The notes: a model not told the origin generated them from the letters alone. A stretch of 64,000 bases of DNA from Bradyrhizobium jicamae (GCF_018130695.1 NZ_JAFCJX010000020.1:1-64000), one strand, 5' to 3'; positions 18,209 to 28,220 are shown, counted from the stretch's first letter. Translations and numbers: made by a program.

Positions 18209-18433
18209 GGCGTTCTCCCTGCCCCGATTGAACGGCTCTTGGTGAGCCAGTCGTTGTTTTGGTTGGCCGCAAGTCTAGGCGTCGCCGCCCAAGCTTCGCA
18301 AAGCGACGCAGTGACGCGACCCGCCCGGTGGCGGCATTGATCGGGGTCTGTGAGATCAGCCGGCGATCCGGCTTAGCGAGCCGGACGCACGATGCCCGTC
18401 GTGGGACAAGGCGGTTGCGGTGCGGTCGTCAGA

Positions 18434-20113
18434 TCAGGTGCTGCTTCCCGCCGCGGTCGCGACCACGGGCAGCACCTCGTTGGCGGCGCGGTCCGGCGTC
18501 TCTTCCTTCCAGCGCACCGAGCCGAATGGACGCTCCAGCATCCGGCGCACCCGCACCGGGTCCGGGCCCATGTGGAAGTCGATCGCCTTCTGATGCAGCT
18601 CGCGCTCGAGCTGGGTGGCGCGATTGCGTTGGCGCAGGAAATCGAGCCAGGTCGGGCAGTGGTAGCGCTCGGTCCACAGCTCAGGATCGGCGATGTCGCG
18701 GGCGATCGACCAGCCATAGGCGCCGTTGCGCTGCCGGCTGAGCTGCACCTCCTGCATCACATTGTGGAAGGCGCGGGCGTCGTCCTGGGCGACGCGGTAT
18801 TCGATCTCGACCACCAGCGGGCCGCTGCGGCCGGTGAGCTGCAGCCGCACCTCGGGATCGGCGAGCGCCTCGGTCGCGGCCTCGTTGCGCGCCCCGACCG
18901 GCGGCATCCGCAGCCAGATGCCGAGCAGCGGCGACAGCAGCATCAGCACTGCGGAAACCAGCAGCGCGGTCTCGACGCCGGCGATGTCGGTGAGATGGCC
19001 CCAGCCCCAGCTGCCGATCGCGATGCCGCCCGCGATCGAGGCCTGGAAGGCGGCGAGCGAGCGGCCCGCGACCCAGCGTGGTGCCGACAGCTGCACGCCG
19101 ATATTGAACAGCGCCACCGCCAGCATCCACACCGCGCCGGCAACCACCAGCGCGGCCGCCGTGATCACCGGCTCCTTGCTGAGCGCCACCGCCGCAATCG
19201 CACCCGCCATCGACAGCGCACAGGCGCGCACCGCGGCTTCGCCGCTGAGCCGCCGCCGCACCTCGCTGATGTTGAGCGCGCCGATCACCGCGCCCATGCC
19301 GAAAGCGCCGAGCATGATGCCGTAGGTCTGTGCGCCGCCATGCAAGAGGTCGCGCGCCACCAGCGGCATCAGCGCCGAGACCGAGCCGCCGATGATGCCG
19401 GTGACCATGGTGCGGGTCAGCACGATCTTGATCGACGGCGAATTGGTGATGTAGCGCACGCCCGAGACCATGGCGCGGGTCAGCCGCTCGCGCGGCAGCC
19501 GCGACGGCTCGCTGACGCGCTCCCACAGGAACAGGACCACCAGCAGCGGAAGATAGAGCACCGCGTTGGCCGCAAACGCTGCGACCGCGCCCAGGGATGC
19601 GACGATAATGCCGCCGATCGCCGGGCCGAAGCTGCGCGCGATGTTGTAGCTGATGCCGTTCAGCGCGACCGCGGCCGGCAGCGTCTCGCCCGGCACCTGC
19701 TCGCTGACCGAGGACTGCCAGGCCGGGCCGAACAGCGCCATGCCGCTGCCGACGATGAAGCACAGCGCCAGCAGCAGGTTCGGCGTCACCAGATTGAGCC
19801 AGGCCAGCACCGTCAGCGCCGTGGCGCCGGTCAGCGCGATCACGAGCGAGGCCATCGCGACGACCCGGCGGTCGTGCATGTCGGCGATGGCGCCGGCCGG
19901 CATCGAGATCAGCATGATCGGCAGCATCAAGGCGGTCTGCACCAGCGCGACCTTGTCGGCCGAGGACGTCATCTGGGTCATCGCCCAGGCCGCACCGACG
20001 CCCTGGATCAGGATGCCGAGGTTGGAGAGCAGGCTGGCGAGCCAGATCCGCCGGAACACCGAGTATTTGAGAGGTGCAGTGATACTGTCGGTGCGTTTCG
20101 GCGGTTCGGTCAT
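18434..20113 (-). CDS. MFS exporter (MFS_3 / EntS-like) with C-terminal soluble domain
   Basis: This 559-residue protein has twelve predicted membrane segments in the first 410 residues, then a soluble tail of about 140 residues (from about GPLVVEIEYRVAQDDARAFHNVMQ). The start (LKYSVFRRIWLASLLSNLGILIQGVGAAWAM) is typical of the MFS_3 transmembrane secretion effector family related to EntS. The tail resembles the ferredoxin-like antibiotic-biosynthesis-monooxygenase fold often fused in this family. The likely role is export of a small molecule, substrate unknown. It is divergent from the Tat hydrolase gene across about 150 bp. Confidence 0.85.
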   Translation of the reverse strand: MTEPPKRTDSITAPLKYSVFRRIWLASLLSNLGILIQGVGAAWAMTQMTSSADKVALVQTALMLPIMLISMPAGAIADMHDRRVVAMASLVIALTGATALTVLAWLNLVTPNLLLALCFIVGSGMALFGPAWQSSVSEQVPGETLPAAVALNGISYNIARSFGPAIGGIIVASLGAVAAFAANAVLYLPLLVVLFLWERVSEPSRLPRERLTRAMVSGVRYITNSPSIKIVLTRTMVTGIIGGSVSALMPLVARDLLHGGAQTYGIMLGAFGMGAVIGALNISEVRRRLSGEAAVRACALSMAGAIAAVALSKEPVITAAALVVAGAVWMLAVALFNIGVQLSAPRWVAGRSLAAFQASIAGGIAIGSWGWGHLTDIAGVETALLVSAVLMLLSPLLGIWLRMPPVGARNEAATEALADPEVRLQLTGRSGPLVVEIEYRVAQDDARAFHNVMQEVQLSRQRNGAYGWSIARDIADPELWTERYHCPTWLDFLRQRNRATQLERELHQKAIDFHMGPDPVRVRRMLERPFGSVRWKEETPDRAANEVLPVVATAAGSST

Positions 20114-20265
20114 ATCCGGTTCCGTTTGGCCTGCTATGGCTTGCCGATGAAATCTGCAGAGAACACTGATGCCTGTGAAAACCCTGTCCTGTCCAGTAGT
20201 TACGGCACTGTTCGCGGGCGTAGGGCACAGCTAAAGTAGCGAAAAGCGTGAGAGGGAGGGGCGAA

Positions 20266-21627
20266 ATGAAGCTGTCGCGACGGACGATCCTGAAGGGGGC
20301 CAGCGCCCTGCCATTGCTGGGGGCCAATTTTGCTGTTCCGGCCTTTGCGCAGTCGACGCCCGTCGCCGACGTTCCGCCGATCCTGTTCGTGCACGGCAAT
20401 GGCGATCACGCGCCGCTCTGGATGACGACGCTGTGGCGGATGGAGTCCAACGGCGTGCCGCGCGATCGGATGTTTGCGATCAACTTCACCGACCCCCTGG
20501 CGCGCAATGACGACAAGGTCGAGCAGCCGGGCCGCTCGTCGACGGAAGACGCGCGCCGCGAGCTTAGCGAGGCGATCAAGGAGCTGAAGCAGAAGACTGG
20601 TGCGTCGCGCGTCGCGCTGGTCGGCAATTCCCGCGGCGGCAATGCGATCCGCAACGTCGTCAAGAATGGTGGCGGTGCAGATGTCAGCCACGCCGTGCTG
20701 TGCGGCACGCCCAATCACGGCGTATTCGCCTGGGATGACGGGCTCGGCAACGAGTTCAACGGCCGCGGCCCGTTCCTGCGCGGCCTGAACGAGGGCGAGA
20801 GCGAGGTCACGCCGGGCACCGCGTTCCTGACGCTGCGCAGCGACGGGCTCGACAAATATGCGCAAGCCGATGGCCGCTTCGTCGGCAAACCGGGCACCCC
20901 GACCAACGTGACCAACGAAGGTCCGGAGCTGAAAGGCGCCAAAAATCTCGCGCTCGGCGCGATCGATCATCGCGAGACCGCGTATCATCCGCGCGCCTTC
21001 CGCGAGATCTACAAATTCATCGCCGGACGCGAGCCCTCGCACATGGAGATCGTGCCTGAGCGTGAGGTCCGGCTCAGCGGCCTCGTCACGGGCACGCCGG
21101 GCGGTATGCAGACCAATCGCCCGGTCTCGGGTGCGACCGTTGACGTCTATCACGTTGCCGCGGAAACCGGTGAACGCATGGGCGGGCCGATTCATAGCTC
21201 GCAGACCGGCGCCGATGGCCGCTGGGGTCCCGCGCAGGTCGATCCGTCGTGGTCGCTCGAGATCGTGCTGACATCCCCCGGCTCGGTCACGACGCATTTC
21301 TATCGTTCGCCGTTCCCGCGCTCCTCCGACATCGTGCATTTGCGCGCCGCGCGGCCGATGGCGCAGGCCGATGCCGGCGCCGGCGCGATCGTGCTGCTGT
21401 CGCGGCCGCGCGGCTATTTCGGGCTACCGCGCGATGTCGTGCTGCTCGACGGCAAGGAGCCGACGGACGTGAAGCCGGGCGTGCCGACCGATGCAGTTGC
21501 GACACTGCGGCTGCCTGCCGGCGAGATCGGCCGCGCCGTGGTCGGCATCTTCAACGAGGAGCGGATCGTGGTGCGAGCCTGGCCGGCTTCCGAGAACCGG
21601 ATTGCCGTGGCCGAGCTGACTTATTAG
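20266..21627 (+). CDS. Tat-exported alpha/beta hydrolase (esterase or depolymerase-like)
   Basis: Starting at the ATG at 20266, just after a GGGAGGGGCG ribosome-binding region, the protein has 453 residues. A Tat signal (SRRTILKGASALPLLG, cleavage after PAFA) leads into an alpha/beta hydrolase domain. The oxyanion region is FVHGNGDHAP (41-50) and the nucleophile motif GNSRGG has Ser122. The C-terminal half (from about 265) looks like a beta-rich accessory domain. A periplasmic esterase or lipase is likely; the substrate is unknown. It is followed 75 bp later by a P450 gene on the same strand. Confidence 0.82.
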   Translation: MKLSRRTILKGASALPLLGANFAVPAFAQSTPVADVPPILFVHGNGDHAPLWMTTLWRMESNGVPRDRMFAINFTDPLARNDDKVEQPGRSSTEDARRELSEAIKELKQKTGASRVALVGNSRGGNAIRNVVKNGGGADVSHAVLCGTPNHGVFAWDDGLGNEFNGRGPFLRGLNEGESEVTPGTAFLTLRSDGLDKYAQADGRFVGKPGTPTNVTNEGPELKGAKNLALGAIDHRETAYHPRAFREIYKFIAGREPSHMEIVPEREVRLSGLVTGTPGGMQTNRPVSGATVDVYHVAAETGERMGGPIHSSQTGADGRWGPAQVDPSWSLEIVLTSPGSVTTHFYRSPFPRSSDIVHLRAARPMAQADAGAGAIVLLSRPRGYFGLPRDVVLLDGKEPTDVKPGVPTDAVATLRLPAGEIGRAVVGIFNEERIVVRAWPASENRIAVAELTY

Positions 21628-21702
21628 CTAATTCCCAGATGCCTTGTTGGCGCCGGGATCGCGTGGCTGAATTGGACGTCGCCTGAGGCAGGAGCTGACA
21701 CC

Positions 21703-23088
21703 ATGAGCATTGCCGAAGTCTACGACATGACGGTCACGCGGCATCCGCTGGTGCCGCCGGCCCCGCCGCGCGCGCCCGACAACATGACCGCGTTCGGCCG
21801 GATGCGAGCGATCCGCCACTCGCCGATCGAGAGCTGGGGCCAGCGCGCCTACGAGGACGACATCGTCCAGGGCCGCTTTTTCGGCCGCTCCAGCTTCATC
21901 CTCAACACGCCGGATGCGATCCGGCATGTGCTGGTCGACAATTACGAGAATTACGTCCGGACGCGGGCCGGCATCCGCGTGCTGCGCCCGATCCTCGGCG
22001 AGGGCCTGCTGATCGCCGAGGGACGCGCCTGGAAGCACCAGCGCCGCACGCTCTCGCCTGCGTTCACGCCGCGCGCGGTGACGACGCTTGAGCCCTACAT
22101 GATCACGGCGACCGATGAGACGATCGCCAAGCTGAAGACCGCGAGCAATGGCCCGGTGGATCTGCGCGAGGCGATGCAGCGGATGACGCTGGAGATCGCC
22201 GGCCGCACCATGTTCTCGTTCGGCATGGACCGTCACGGCGCGGCGCTGCGCGACTTCGTGATGGAGTATGGCGAGACGCTGGCGCGGCCGCACATGCTTG
22301 ATTTGCTGCTGCCGCTGAATTGGCCGAGCCCGCAGGATTTTCGCCGCGCCCGTTTCCGCAAGCGCTGGACCGCCTTCGTCGGCCAGCTGATGGCCGAACG
22401 CCGCGCCGCCGGCAAGGATGCGGACGCGCCGGCGCGCGACCTGTTCGACCTGATGGGCGCCGCGCGCGATCCAGAGACCGGCGCCGCCTTCAACGACGCG
22501 CAGCTCGGCGATGAGGTCGCGACCATGATCCTGGCCGGCCACGAGACCACCGCGACCGCGCTGTTCTGGGCGCTGTATCTGCTCGCGCTCGATCCGGCGA
22601 CGCAGGAGCAGCTCGCGGCCGAAGTGCGCAGCGTGACGGCCTCCGGCGCGCTCGAGCTCGAGCGGCTGAAATTCACCCGCGCGGTGATCGACGAGACCAT
22701 GCGGCTCTATCCGCCGGCCTTCCTGATTGCGCGCGCCGCAGCGGGGCCTGACACGATCGCGGGCCGGCCGGTCAGGACAGGGGACGTGATCCTCATCGCG
22801 CCGTGGCTGCTGCATCGTCACGAAAAACTCTGGCGCGATCCCAACGCCTTCGTGCCGCAGCGATTCATGACGGGAACGCCGCCGGATCGCTTCGCCTATC
22901 TGCCGTTCGGCGTCGGCGCCCGCGTCTGCATCGGCGCGCATTTTGCCCTGGTCGAGGCCACGCTGGCGCTGGCCAAGCTGATCGGCGCCTTCCGCGTTGC
23001 ACTTGCCGACAAGGAGCCGGTGCTGCCGATCGGCGTGGTGACGACGCAGCCCAACCGCTCCCCGATGTTCGCGATCACGCCGCGGTAA
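21703..23088 (+). CDS. Cytochrome P450
   Basis: This 461-residue soluble haem monooxygenase has all core motifs: I-helix AGHETT at 278-283, ExxR at E331-R334, and the haem loop FGVGARVCIG at 402-411 with axial ligand Cys409. The arrangement (EGRAWKHQRRTLSPAF near 106-121, then a CYP4/CYP102-like core) points to the group that hydroxylates fatty acids or alkyl chains, but the substrate is not determined by sequence. No redox partner gene is adjacent. The start MSIAEVYDM at 21703 follows AGGAGCTGACACC. Confidence 0.95.
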   Translation: MSIAEVYDMTVTRHPLVPPAPPRAPDNMTAFGRMRAIRHSPIESWGQRAYEDDIVQGRFFGRSSFILNTPDAIRHVLVDNYENYVRTRAGIRVLRPILGEGLLIAEGRAWKHQRRTLSPAFTPRAVTTLEPYMITATDETIAKLKTASNGPVDLREAMQRMTLEIAGRTMFSFGMDRHGAALRDFVMEYGETLARPHMLDLLLPLNWPSPQDFRRARFRKRWTAFVGQLMAERRAAGKDADAPARDLFDLMGAARDPETGAAFNDAQLGDEVATMILAGHETTATALFWALYLLALDPATQEQLAAEVRSVTASGALELERLKFTRAVIDETMRLYPPAFLIARAAAGPDTIAGRPVRTGDVILIAPWLLHRHEKLWRDPNAFVPQRFMTGTPPDRFAYLPFGVGARVCIGAHFALVEATLALAKLIGAFRVALADKEPVLPIGVVTTQPNRSPMFAITPR

Positions 23089-23131
23089 TATCCTCTTGCG
23101 CGGATAATCCTGAGGTATCATCTAGGTCACC

Positions 23132-24544
23132 ATGAACGACAACACCCAGGCCCAGTTCGCAGTCCTCCGACAGACGGCCGACCCGGCCGTTGTCGATGCG
23201 ATGCAGAAACTGATCGCTGACGGACAGGATCGCGATCTCAACCGCATCAACCTGCTCGATTTCTCCAACCGTACCGGGCTCGACCAGGAGAAGGTGATCT
23301 CCGGCTTCCTGCATGCCTCGCGGCTCGGCCTGTTCGACATGAGCTGGAACGTGTTGTGTCCCGGCTGCGGCGGCGTGCTCGATGCGCATTCGACGCTGAA
23401 GTCGCTGCGTCACGACGATTACAATTGCGCGCTCTGCGCCGCCGGCTATGAGGCCTCCGTCGACGATCTCGTCGAGGTCGCCTTCACCGTCAGCCCGCGG
23501 GTGCGCCGCATCGGCGCGCATGATCCGAACACGCTGCCGATCTGGGAATATGTCCGCCAGATGTTCTGGAGCTCGGGCCTCGAGCTCAACGAAGATACGC
23601 TCGACCAGATGCTGAAAGAGGTGACGCTGGAGGCGCTGGAGTTGCCGGCCGGCGAGAAGGCGCTGCTGTCGCTGCAGCTGCCGAAGCAGTTCCTGATCGT
23701 GTTCGAGCCGGTGACGCATTCAGCGCATTTCTTCGACGTGCAGGGCGAGCCGACCACCGAGCGCCAGCAGTACTCGATCGTGTTCAACAAGTTGCAGGCG
23801 CCGACCGGCACCACGGTGCTGCGGCCGGGTCCGCTGCGGCTGTCGCTGGAGAATCAGACCGACACCCGCGTGCTGCCGGCGGTGTGGGTCGCATCCGATG
23901 CGCTGCATGAGATGATCGGCAAGCGCAAGCCGATCCTCACCGCAAAGCGGATGCTGAGCAATCAGACGTTTCGCGACGTCTACAAGGCCGACAATCTCAA
24001 TGGCGACCAGCGGCTGAAGATCACCGCGCTGACCTTCCTGTTCACCGATCTGAAGGGCTCGACCGCGCTCTATGAGCGCGTCGGCGACATTGTCGCGTTC
24101 GATCTGGTGCGCGCGCATTTCCACGCGCTGCTCGAGATCATCTCGTCGGAGCGCGGCGCCGTCGTGAAGACGATCGGCGACGCCGTGATGGCGACCTTCA
24201 TCCGCCCCGAGCACGCGCTCAATGCGGGCTTGCGGATGCGCGCCGCGATGCAGAAGCTCAACGCCGAGCGCGGCAAGGAGGATCTGATCGTCAAGATCGG
24301 GATCCACGAGGGGCCGTGCCTCGCGGTGATGCTAAACGAACGGCAGGATTATTTCGGCCAGACCGTGAATATCGCGGCGCGCGTGCAGAGCCTGTCGACG
24401 TCGCAGGAAATCCACCTCACGCAGCCGGTGATCGAATCGGCCGAGGTCGCGAGCATCCTGGAGAAGGCGTCGATCAAGCCGATCCAGAAGCAAGCCGCGC
24501 TGCGCGGCATCGCCGACAAGATGGTGGTGTACGAGATACCTTGA
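23132..24544 (+). CDS. Class III adenylate/guanylate cyclase with N-terminal zinc ribbon
   Basis: The protein has 470 residues. The first 290 include two CxxC pairs (CPGCGG about residue 76 and CALC about 100), consistent with a zinc ribbon, and a DUF5939-like regulatory region. The C-terminal catalytic domain starts at about 296 with LTFLFTDLKGSTALYERVGD, where the Asp in FTD is a metal ligand. A second acidic site is in TIGDAVMATF, and the helix QTVNIAARVQ follows. It would make cAMP (or cGMP); nucleotide specificity cannot be decided here. It is soluble, without membrane segments. Confidence 0.88.
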   Translation: MNDNTQAQFAVLRQTADPAVVDAMQKLIADGQDRDLNRINLLDFSNRTGLDQEKVISGFLHASRLGLFDMSWNVLCPGCGGVLDAHSTLKSLRHDDYNCALCAAGYEASVDDLVEVAFTVSPRVRRIGAHDPNTLPIWEYVRQMFWSSGLELNEDTLDQMLKEVTLEALELPAGEKALLSLQLPKQFLIVFEPVTHSAHFFDVQGEPTTERQQYSIVFNKLQAPTGTTVLRPGPLRLSLENQTDTRVLPAVWVASDALHEMIGKRKPILTAKRMLSNQTFRDVYKADNLNGDQRLKITALTFLFTDLKGSTALYERVGDIVAFDLVRAHFHALLEIISSERGAVVKTIGDAVMATFIRPEHALNAGLRMRAAMQKLNAERGKEDLIVKIGIHEGPCLAVMLNERQDYFGQTVNIAARVQSLSTSQEIHLTQPVIESAEVASILEKASIKPIQKQAALRGIADKMVVYEIP

Positions 24545-24577
24545 GCGGCGCAGCTCTCTCCCCGTCATTGCGAGCTT

Positions 24578-24665
24578 CGTAGGGTGGGCAAAGGAGCGCA
24601 GCGACGTGCCCACCATCTGCGGAGTGCTCGTGAAGGTGGGCACGCTGCGCTTTGCCCACCCTACG
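24578..24665. repeat. Palindromic intergenic repeat, family A copy 2
   Basis: Same element as 67-155: arms CGTAGGGTGGGCAAAG and CTTTGCCCACCCTACG enclose GTGCCCACCAT and GGTGGGCAC. It lies just after the cyclase gene. Confidence 0.85.
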
Positions 24666-24786
24666 CAATGACGACGAAATCCAGCCAGATTGCCTAAACG
24701 TAATGCGCTTGCGGGAACCCGCGCCGATTGCGCGGGTTCGGTTTCCACGCCATATAGCTTTCAACACAGACAGCACAGAGATCGCG

Positions 24787-25290
24787 ATGCTCGACGGCCT
24801 GCGCCAATTCATCTCCGATATCGTCTCATCTGACTCGCAAGGCGACAGGGCATTCGACGATACCGATTATCGGCTGGCGGCTACCGCGCTGCTGGTGCAC
24901 GTCATCTCGCTCGACGGCGAGCCGAGCCCGGTCGAGAAGCGCAAGCTGCACAGCCTGATCGAAAGCCGTTTCAAGCTCGATCCCGGCACCGCCGACCGAT
25001 TGATCGCCTCGGCGACGCGGGTCGAGGGTGAGGCGGTCGATCTGTATCATTTCACCAGCGTCATCATGCGTTCGGTCAACGAGGAAGGCCGGCTGCGCAT
25101 CGTCGAGATGATGTGGGAGCTGGTCTATGCCGACGGACAGGTCAGCGAGTTCGAGGACAATGTGGTGTGGCGCGCCGCCGACCTGCTCGCAATTTCATCG
25201 CGCGACCGCCTCGATCTCAAGCATCGCGTGGCCGAGAAGCAGGCTGCGTTGCCGAAGGGCCCCTGGGGCACCGCCGACGCGGCAATCTGA
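24787..25290 (+). CDS. TerB-family protein
   Basis: This 167-residue all-helical protein has the TerB-like pattern: two similar halves, each with an acidic loop (LVHVISLDGEPSPVEKRKL at about 37-55 and MWELVYADGQVSEFEDNVV at about 113-131). TerB domains bind divalent metal and are often membrane-associated or linked to stress or transport. The family name does not by itself imply tellurite resistance. The ATG at 24787 is chosen over an upstream in-frame start that would extend through repeat and promoter sequence. It is monocistronic. Confidence 0.85.
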   Translation: MLDGLRQFISDIVSSDSQGDRAFDDTDYRLAATALLVHVISLDGEPSPVEKRKLHSLIESRFKLDPGTADRLIASATRVEGEAVDLYHFTSVIMRSVNEEGRLRIVEMMWELVYADGQVSEFEDNVVWRAADLLAISSRDRLDLKHRVAEKQAALPKGPWGTADAAI

Positions 25291-25530
25291 CACGTTGGTC
25301 TGCTCGCGCAGGCCATCGTCGCGCCGCTTTCAGAGATGACGAAACTTTAATCTGGATGGAGGCCGGCGACGTTCCTGCGCGAGAGCGCTTGATATTGCTG
25401 CATTTCAATTCAAACCTCAGGCCTATCTGCATACCGATATGTTGACAGGTGGCTTGCATCGCACCATGCCCCTATGCTCTCGTCGCGGCGTTCGTGGCCG
25501 TCCGGAAATTTGAATTTAAGAGATTGTATC

Positions 25531-26310
25531 GTGACTGAGCGTGTGACGCTGATAACCGGAGCATCGGCGGGCATAGGCACCGAACTGGCACGGGTTTTTG
25601 CTTCCAATGGTCACCGTGTGGCCCTGGTGGCGCGGCGTGCCGATCGCCTCGAAGCGCTCGCGCGCGAGCTCGCCGGCAAGGGCGGCCCGGCGCCGATCGT
25701 GATTCCCTGCGATCTCAAGCAGAACGACGCCGGTGACAAGATCGCCGATGCGCTGGCGGCCGCTGGCGTCGAGCTCGAATATCTGGTCAACAATGCCGGC
25801 TTCGGTCTGTTCGGCCTTGCCATCAAACGCGACCGGGCTGAGCAGCTCGACAGCATCGCGGTCAATATTCGGGCACTGACCGACCTGTCGCTGCGCTTTG
25901 CCGATCAGCTGATCCGCAACCGCGGCGGCATCCTCAATCTCGGCTCGATCGCGGGCTTCCTGCCCGGCCCCGGCATGGCCGTCTATTACGCCTCCAAGGC
26001 CTATGTGCTGTCGTTCTCGGAGGCGCTCCGCTGCGAGCTCGCGCCGCAGGGCGTCCGCGTCACCGTGGTCTGTCCGGGTCCGGTGCCCTCGGAGTTCCAG
26101 GCCCGCGCCGGCTTTGCGCCCGGATTCGATTCGGCGATCCTCAATGTCTCACCGGCCGATGTCGCCCAGCAGGCCTATCGCGGCCTGATGGCCAACAAGC
26201 GCGCCGTGCTGCCGGGCGCCTTCATCAAGTTGGTGCCGTTCCTGCTCCGCTTTTTCCCGCGCTCCTTCATCCTGCACGCGGTCGGCGGCTTCCAGCTCCG
26301 CAAGCGCTGA
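25531..26310 (+). CDS. Short-chain dehydrogenase/reductase
   Basis: This 259-residue NAD(P)-dependent oxidoreductase of the classical SDR type has cofactor motif TGASAGIG near residues 9-16, NNAG in LEYLVNNAGFGLFG, and catalytic Ser in LNLGSIAGF with YxxxK in YYASK. The C-terminus has extra hydrophobic residues (LVPFLLRFFPRSFIL), as in DltE/YqjQ-like members. The likely start is GTG at 25531, since the upstream frame is not family-like. The substrate is unknown. It stands alone. Confidence 0.88.
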   Translation: MTERVTLITGASAGIGTELARVFASNGHRVALVARRADRLEALARELAGKGGPAPIVIPCDLKQNDAGDKIADALAAAGVELEYLVNNAGFGLFGLAIKRDRAEQLDSIAVNIRALTDLSLRFADQLIRNRGGILNLGSIAGFLPGPGMAVYYASKAYVLSFSEALRCELAPQGVRVTVVCPGPVPSEFQARAGFAPGFDSAILNVSPADVAQQAYRGLMANKRAVLPGAFIKLVPFLLRFFPRSFILHAVGGFQLRKR

Positions 26311-26445
26311 TCTCCTCACCCCGATCGGATCTGGTTGGCCCGTGATTTGCCTCACAGGTCACGTGAGTGTGCTCGAACTCACACGAAATTAAGAATCACT
26401 TAGCTATGATCTTTTCCTGACTGCCGAATAGTTGAGCCAGAGGCG

Positions 26446-27234
26446 ATGTTGTTCCGGTCCGACCAAACCAGCGTGGTGCCCTTCGCGAGCCGAAGGCCGC
26501 CCTTAGGTACGCCGAAATTGCGGCCGGTCCTGATCGTGCTGCATCAGGAGACATCGACCCCCGGACGGATCGGTAATGCCTTGCGCGCGCTGGGTTATTC
26601 CCTCGACATCCGCCGTCCGCGGTTTGGTGATTCTCTCCCCGACACGCTCGATGAGCATGCTGGCGCCGTGATGTTCGGTGGGCCGATGAGCGCCAACGAT
26701 TCCGACGAATATGTCCGCTACGAGATCGACTGGATCGAGGTCGCCCTGCGCGAGCAGCGGCCGTTCCTGGGTATTTGCCTCGGCGCCCAGATGCTGGCGC
26801 GGCAGCTCGGTGCCAGGGTCGCGCCGCATATCGAGGGGCGGGTCGAGTGCGGCTACTATCCGATCCGGCCGACCGCGGCTGGCCGCGCGCTATGCCCGAA
26901 TTGGCCGGCGCGGGTCTATCACTGGCATGGCGAGGGCTTCCAGCTGCCTGATGGCGCGGAGCTGCTTGCCGAGGGCGATGACTTTCCGGTGCAGGCGTTT
27001 CAGTTCGGCAACGCCTTCGGCCTGCAGTTTCATCCCGATGTGACCTACGCGATGATGCATCGCTGGACCACGCGCGGTTGCGTGCGGATGGACTCACCGG
27101 GCGCCCAGCCGCGCCATCTGCATTTCGCCGAGCGCGCCGTGCACGATGCCGCCGAACGCGCGTGGCTGAAGGATTTTGTCGACGACTGGATCACGCGCGC
27201 GCCGCGTGTGGCGATGCTGCAGGCCGCTGAATAG
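26446..27234 (+). CDS. Class I glutamine amidotransferase-like protein
   Basis: This 262-residue protein is a GATase1 domain of the stand-alone, GMP-synthase-like type. It has the nucleophile motif GICLGAQ with Cys111 and the histidine motif QFHPDVT with His196. An Asp replaces the usual Glu two residues later, as occurs in part of this family. No synthetase domain is attached. Such proteins hydrolyse glutamine or gamma-glutamyl compounds; the true substrate is unknown. It is monocistronic. Confidence 0.85.
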   Translation: MLFRSDQTSVVPFASRRPPLGTPKLRPVLIVLHQETSTPGRIGNALRALGYSLDIRRPRFGDSLPDTLDEHAGAVMFGGPMSANDSDEYVRYEIDWIEVALREQRPFLGICLGAQMLARQLGARVAPHIEGRVECGYYPIRPTAAGRALCPNWPARVYHWHGEGFQLPDGAELLAEGDDFPVQAFQFGNAFGLQFHPDVTYAMMHRWTTRGCVRMDSPGAQPRHLHFAERAVHDAAERAWLKDFVDDWITRAPRVAMLQAAE

Positions 27235-27362
27235 CCGTCGCGCGGAATATCGCGCCGGCGCAATTCGTCTTTGCATTTTTTCGGATGTGTTAATCTCGCT
27301 GCAATCTTAGCGCGGCCGATCGGGTCGTGCGCCAAACAACAATAATGCGCTGGGAGATCGCC

Positions 27363-28172
27363 GTGAGCTACCAACACATCCTCTATGACGTCGCCGACAA
27401 GATCGCGACGATCACGCTCAATCGCCCCGACCGCATGAATGCGTGGACCGCGATCATGGAGCGCGACGTGCGTCACGCGATGGAGGCCGCAGCCAATGAC
27501 GACAATGTCCGCGTCATCGTGCTGACCGGCGCGGGCCGCGGCTTCTGCGCCGGCGCCGACATGGACGCGCTGCAGGGCATCGATCCGAACGAGGTCCGCC
27601 GCGGCGACAACATTCCGTTCGACATGAACCGCCGCGCCGACTGGCAGACGCGCTACGCCTATTATCCCGCGATCAAGAAGCCCGTCATCGGCATGCTGAA
27701 CGGCGCCACTGCCGGCATCGGCCTCGTGCATGCGCTCTATTGCGACCTGCGCTTTGCCGCCGACACCGCGGTGTTCACGACGGCCTTCGCGCGTCGCGGC
27801 CTGATCGCCGAGCACGGCATCAGCTGGATGTTGCCGCGCATCGTCGGCCACGCCCATGCGCTGGATCTTCTGATGTCCGCACGCCGCGTCTCCGCCGACG
27901 AGGCGTTGCGCATCGGCCTCGTCAACCGTCTGTACCCCGCCGACAAATTGCGCGAGGAGACCTATGCCTATGCGCGCGACCTCGCCGACTTCGTCTCGCC
28001 GAGCGCAATCGCCGTGATCAAGCGCCAGCTCTACGACGTGCCGTTCCAGACGCTCGCCGAAGCGACCATCGATGCCAACCGCGAGATGCAGATCGCGCTG
28101 AAGGGGAATGACTTCAAGGAAGGCGTGGCGAGTTTCGTGGAGAAGCGGCCGCCAAGGTTTACGGGGACGTGA
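27363..28172 (+). CDS. Enoyl-CoA hydratase/isomerase family protein
   Basis: This 269-residue crotonase-fold enzyme carries the oxyanion-hole motif TGAGRGFCAGADM and the second one near KKPVIGMLNGATAGIG. The family includes beta-oxidation hydratases, isomerases and other acyl-CoA enzymes. A GTG start at 27363 fits a GGGAGA ribosome-binding site 7 bp upstream; the ATG at 27345 is an alternative. No other fatty-acid genes flank it, so its specific pathway is open. Confidence 0.88.
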   Translation: MSYQHILYDVADKIATITLNRPDRMNAWTAIMERDVRHAMEAAANDDNVRVIVLTGAGRGFCAGADMDALQGIDPNEVRRGDNIPFDMNRRADWQTRYAYYPAIKKPVIGMLNGATAGIGLVHALYCDLRFAADTAVFTTAFARRGLIAEHGISWMLPRIVGHAHALDLLMSARRVSADEALRIGLVNRLYPADKLREETYAYARDLADFVSPSAIAVIKRQLYDVPFQTLAEATIDANREMQIALKGNDFKEGVASFVEKRPPRFTGT

Positions 28173-28220
28173 GGGGGCTTGCGGAGTAAGTCCGTCTTCG
28201 CCCTTTGGGCTTCGCCGGAC

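Noticed and set aside
24787..25290. Possible tellurite resistance determinant from the TerB-like domain
   Set aside because: TerB domains occur in many contexts, and no other ter genes are present, so no resistance function is claimed.
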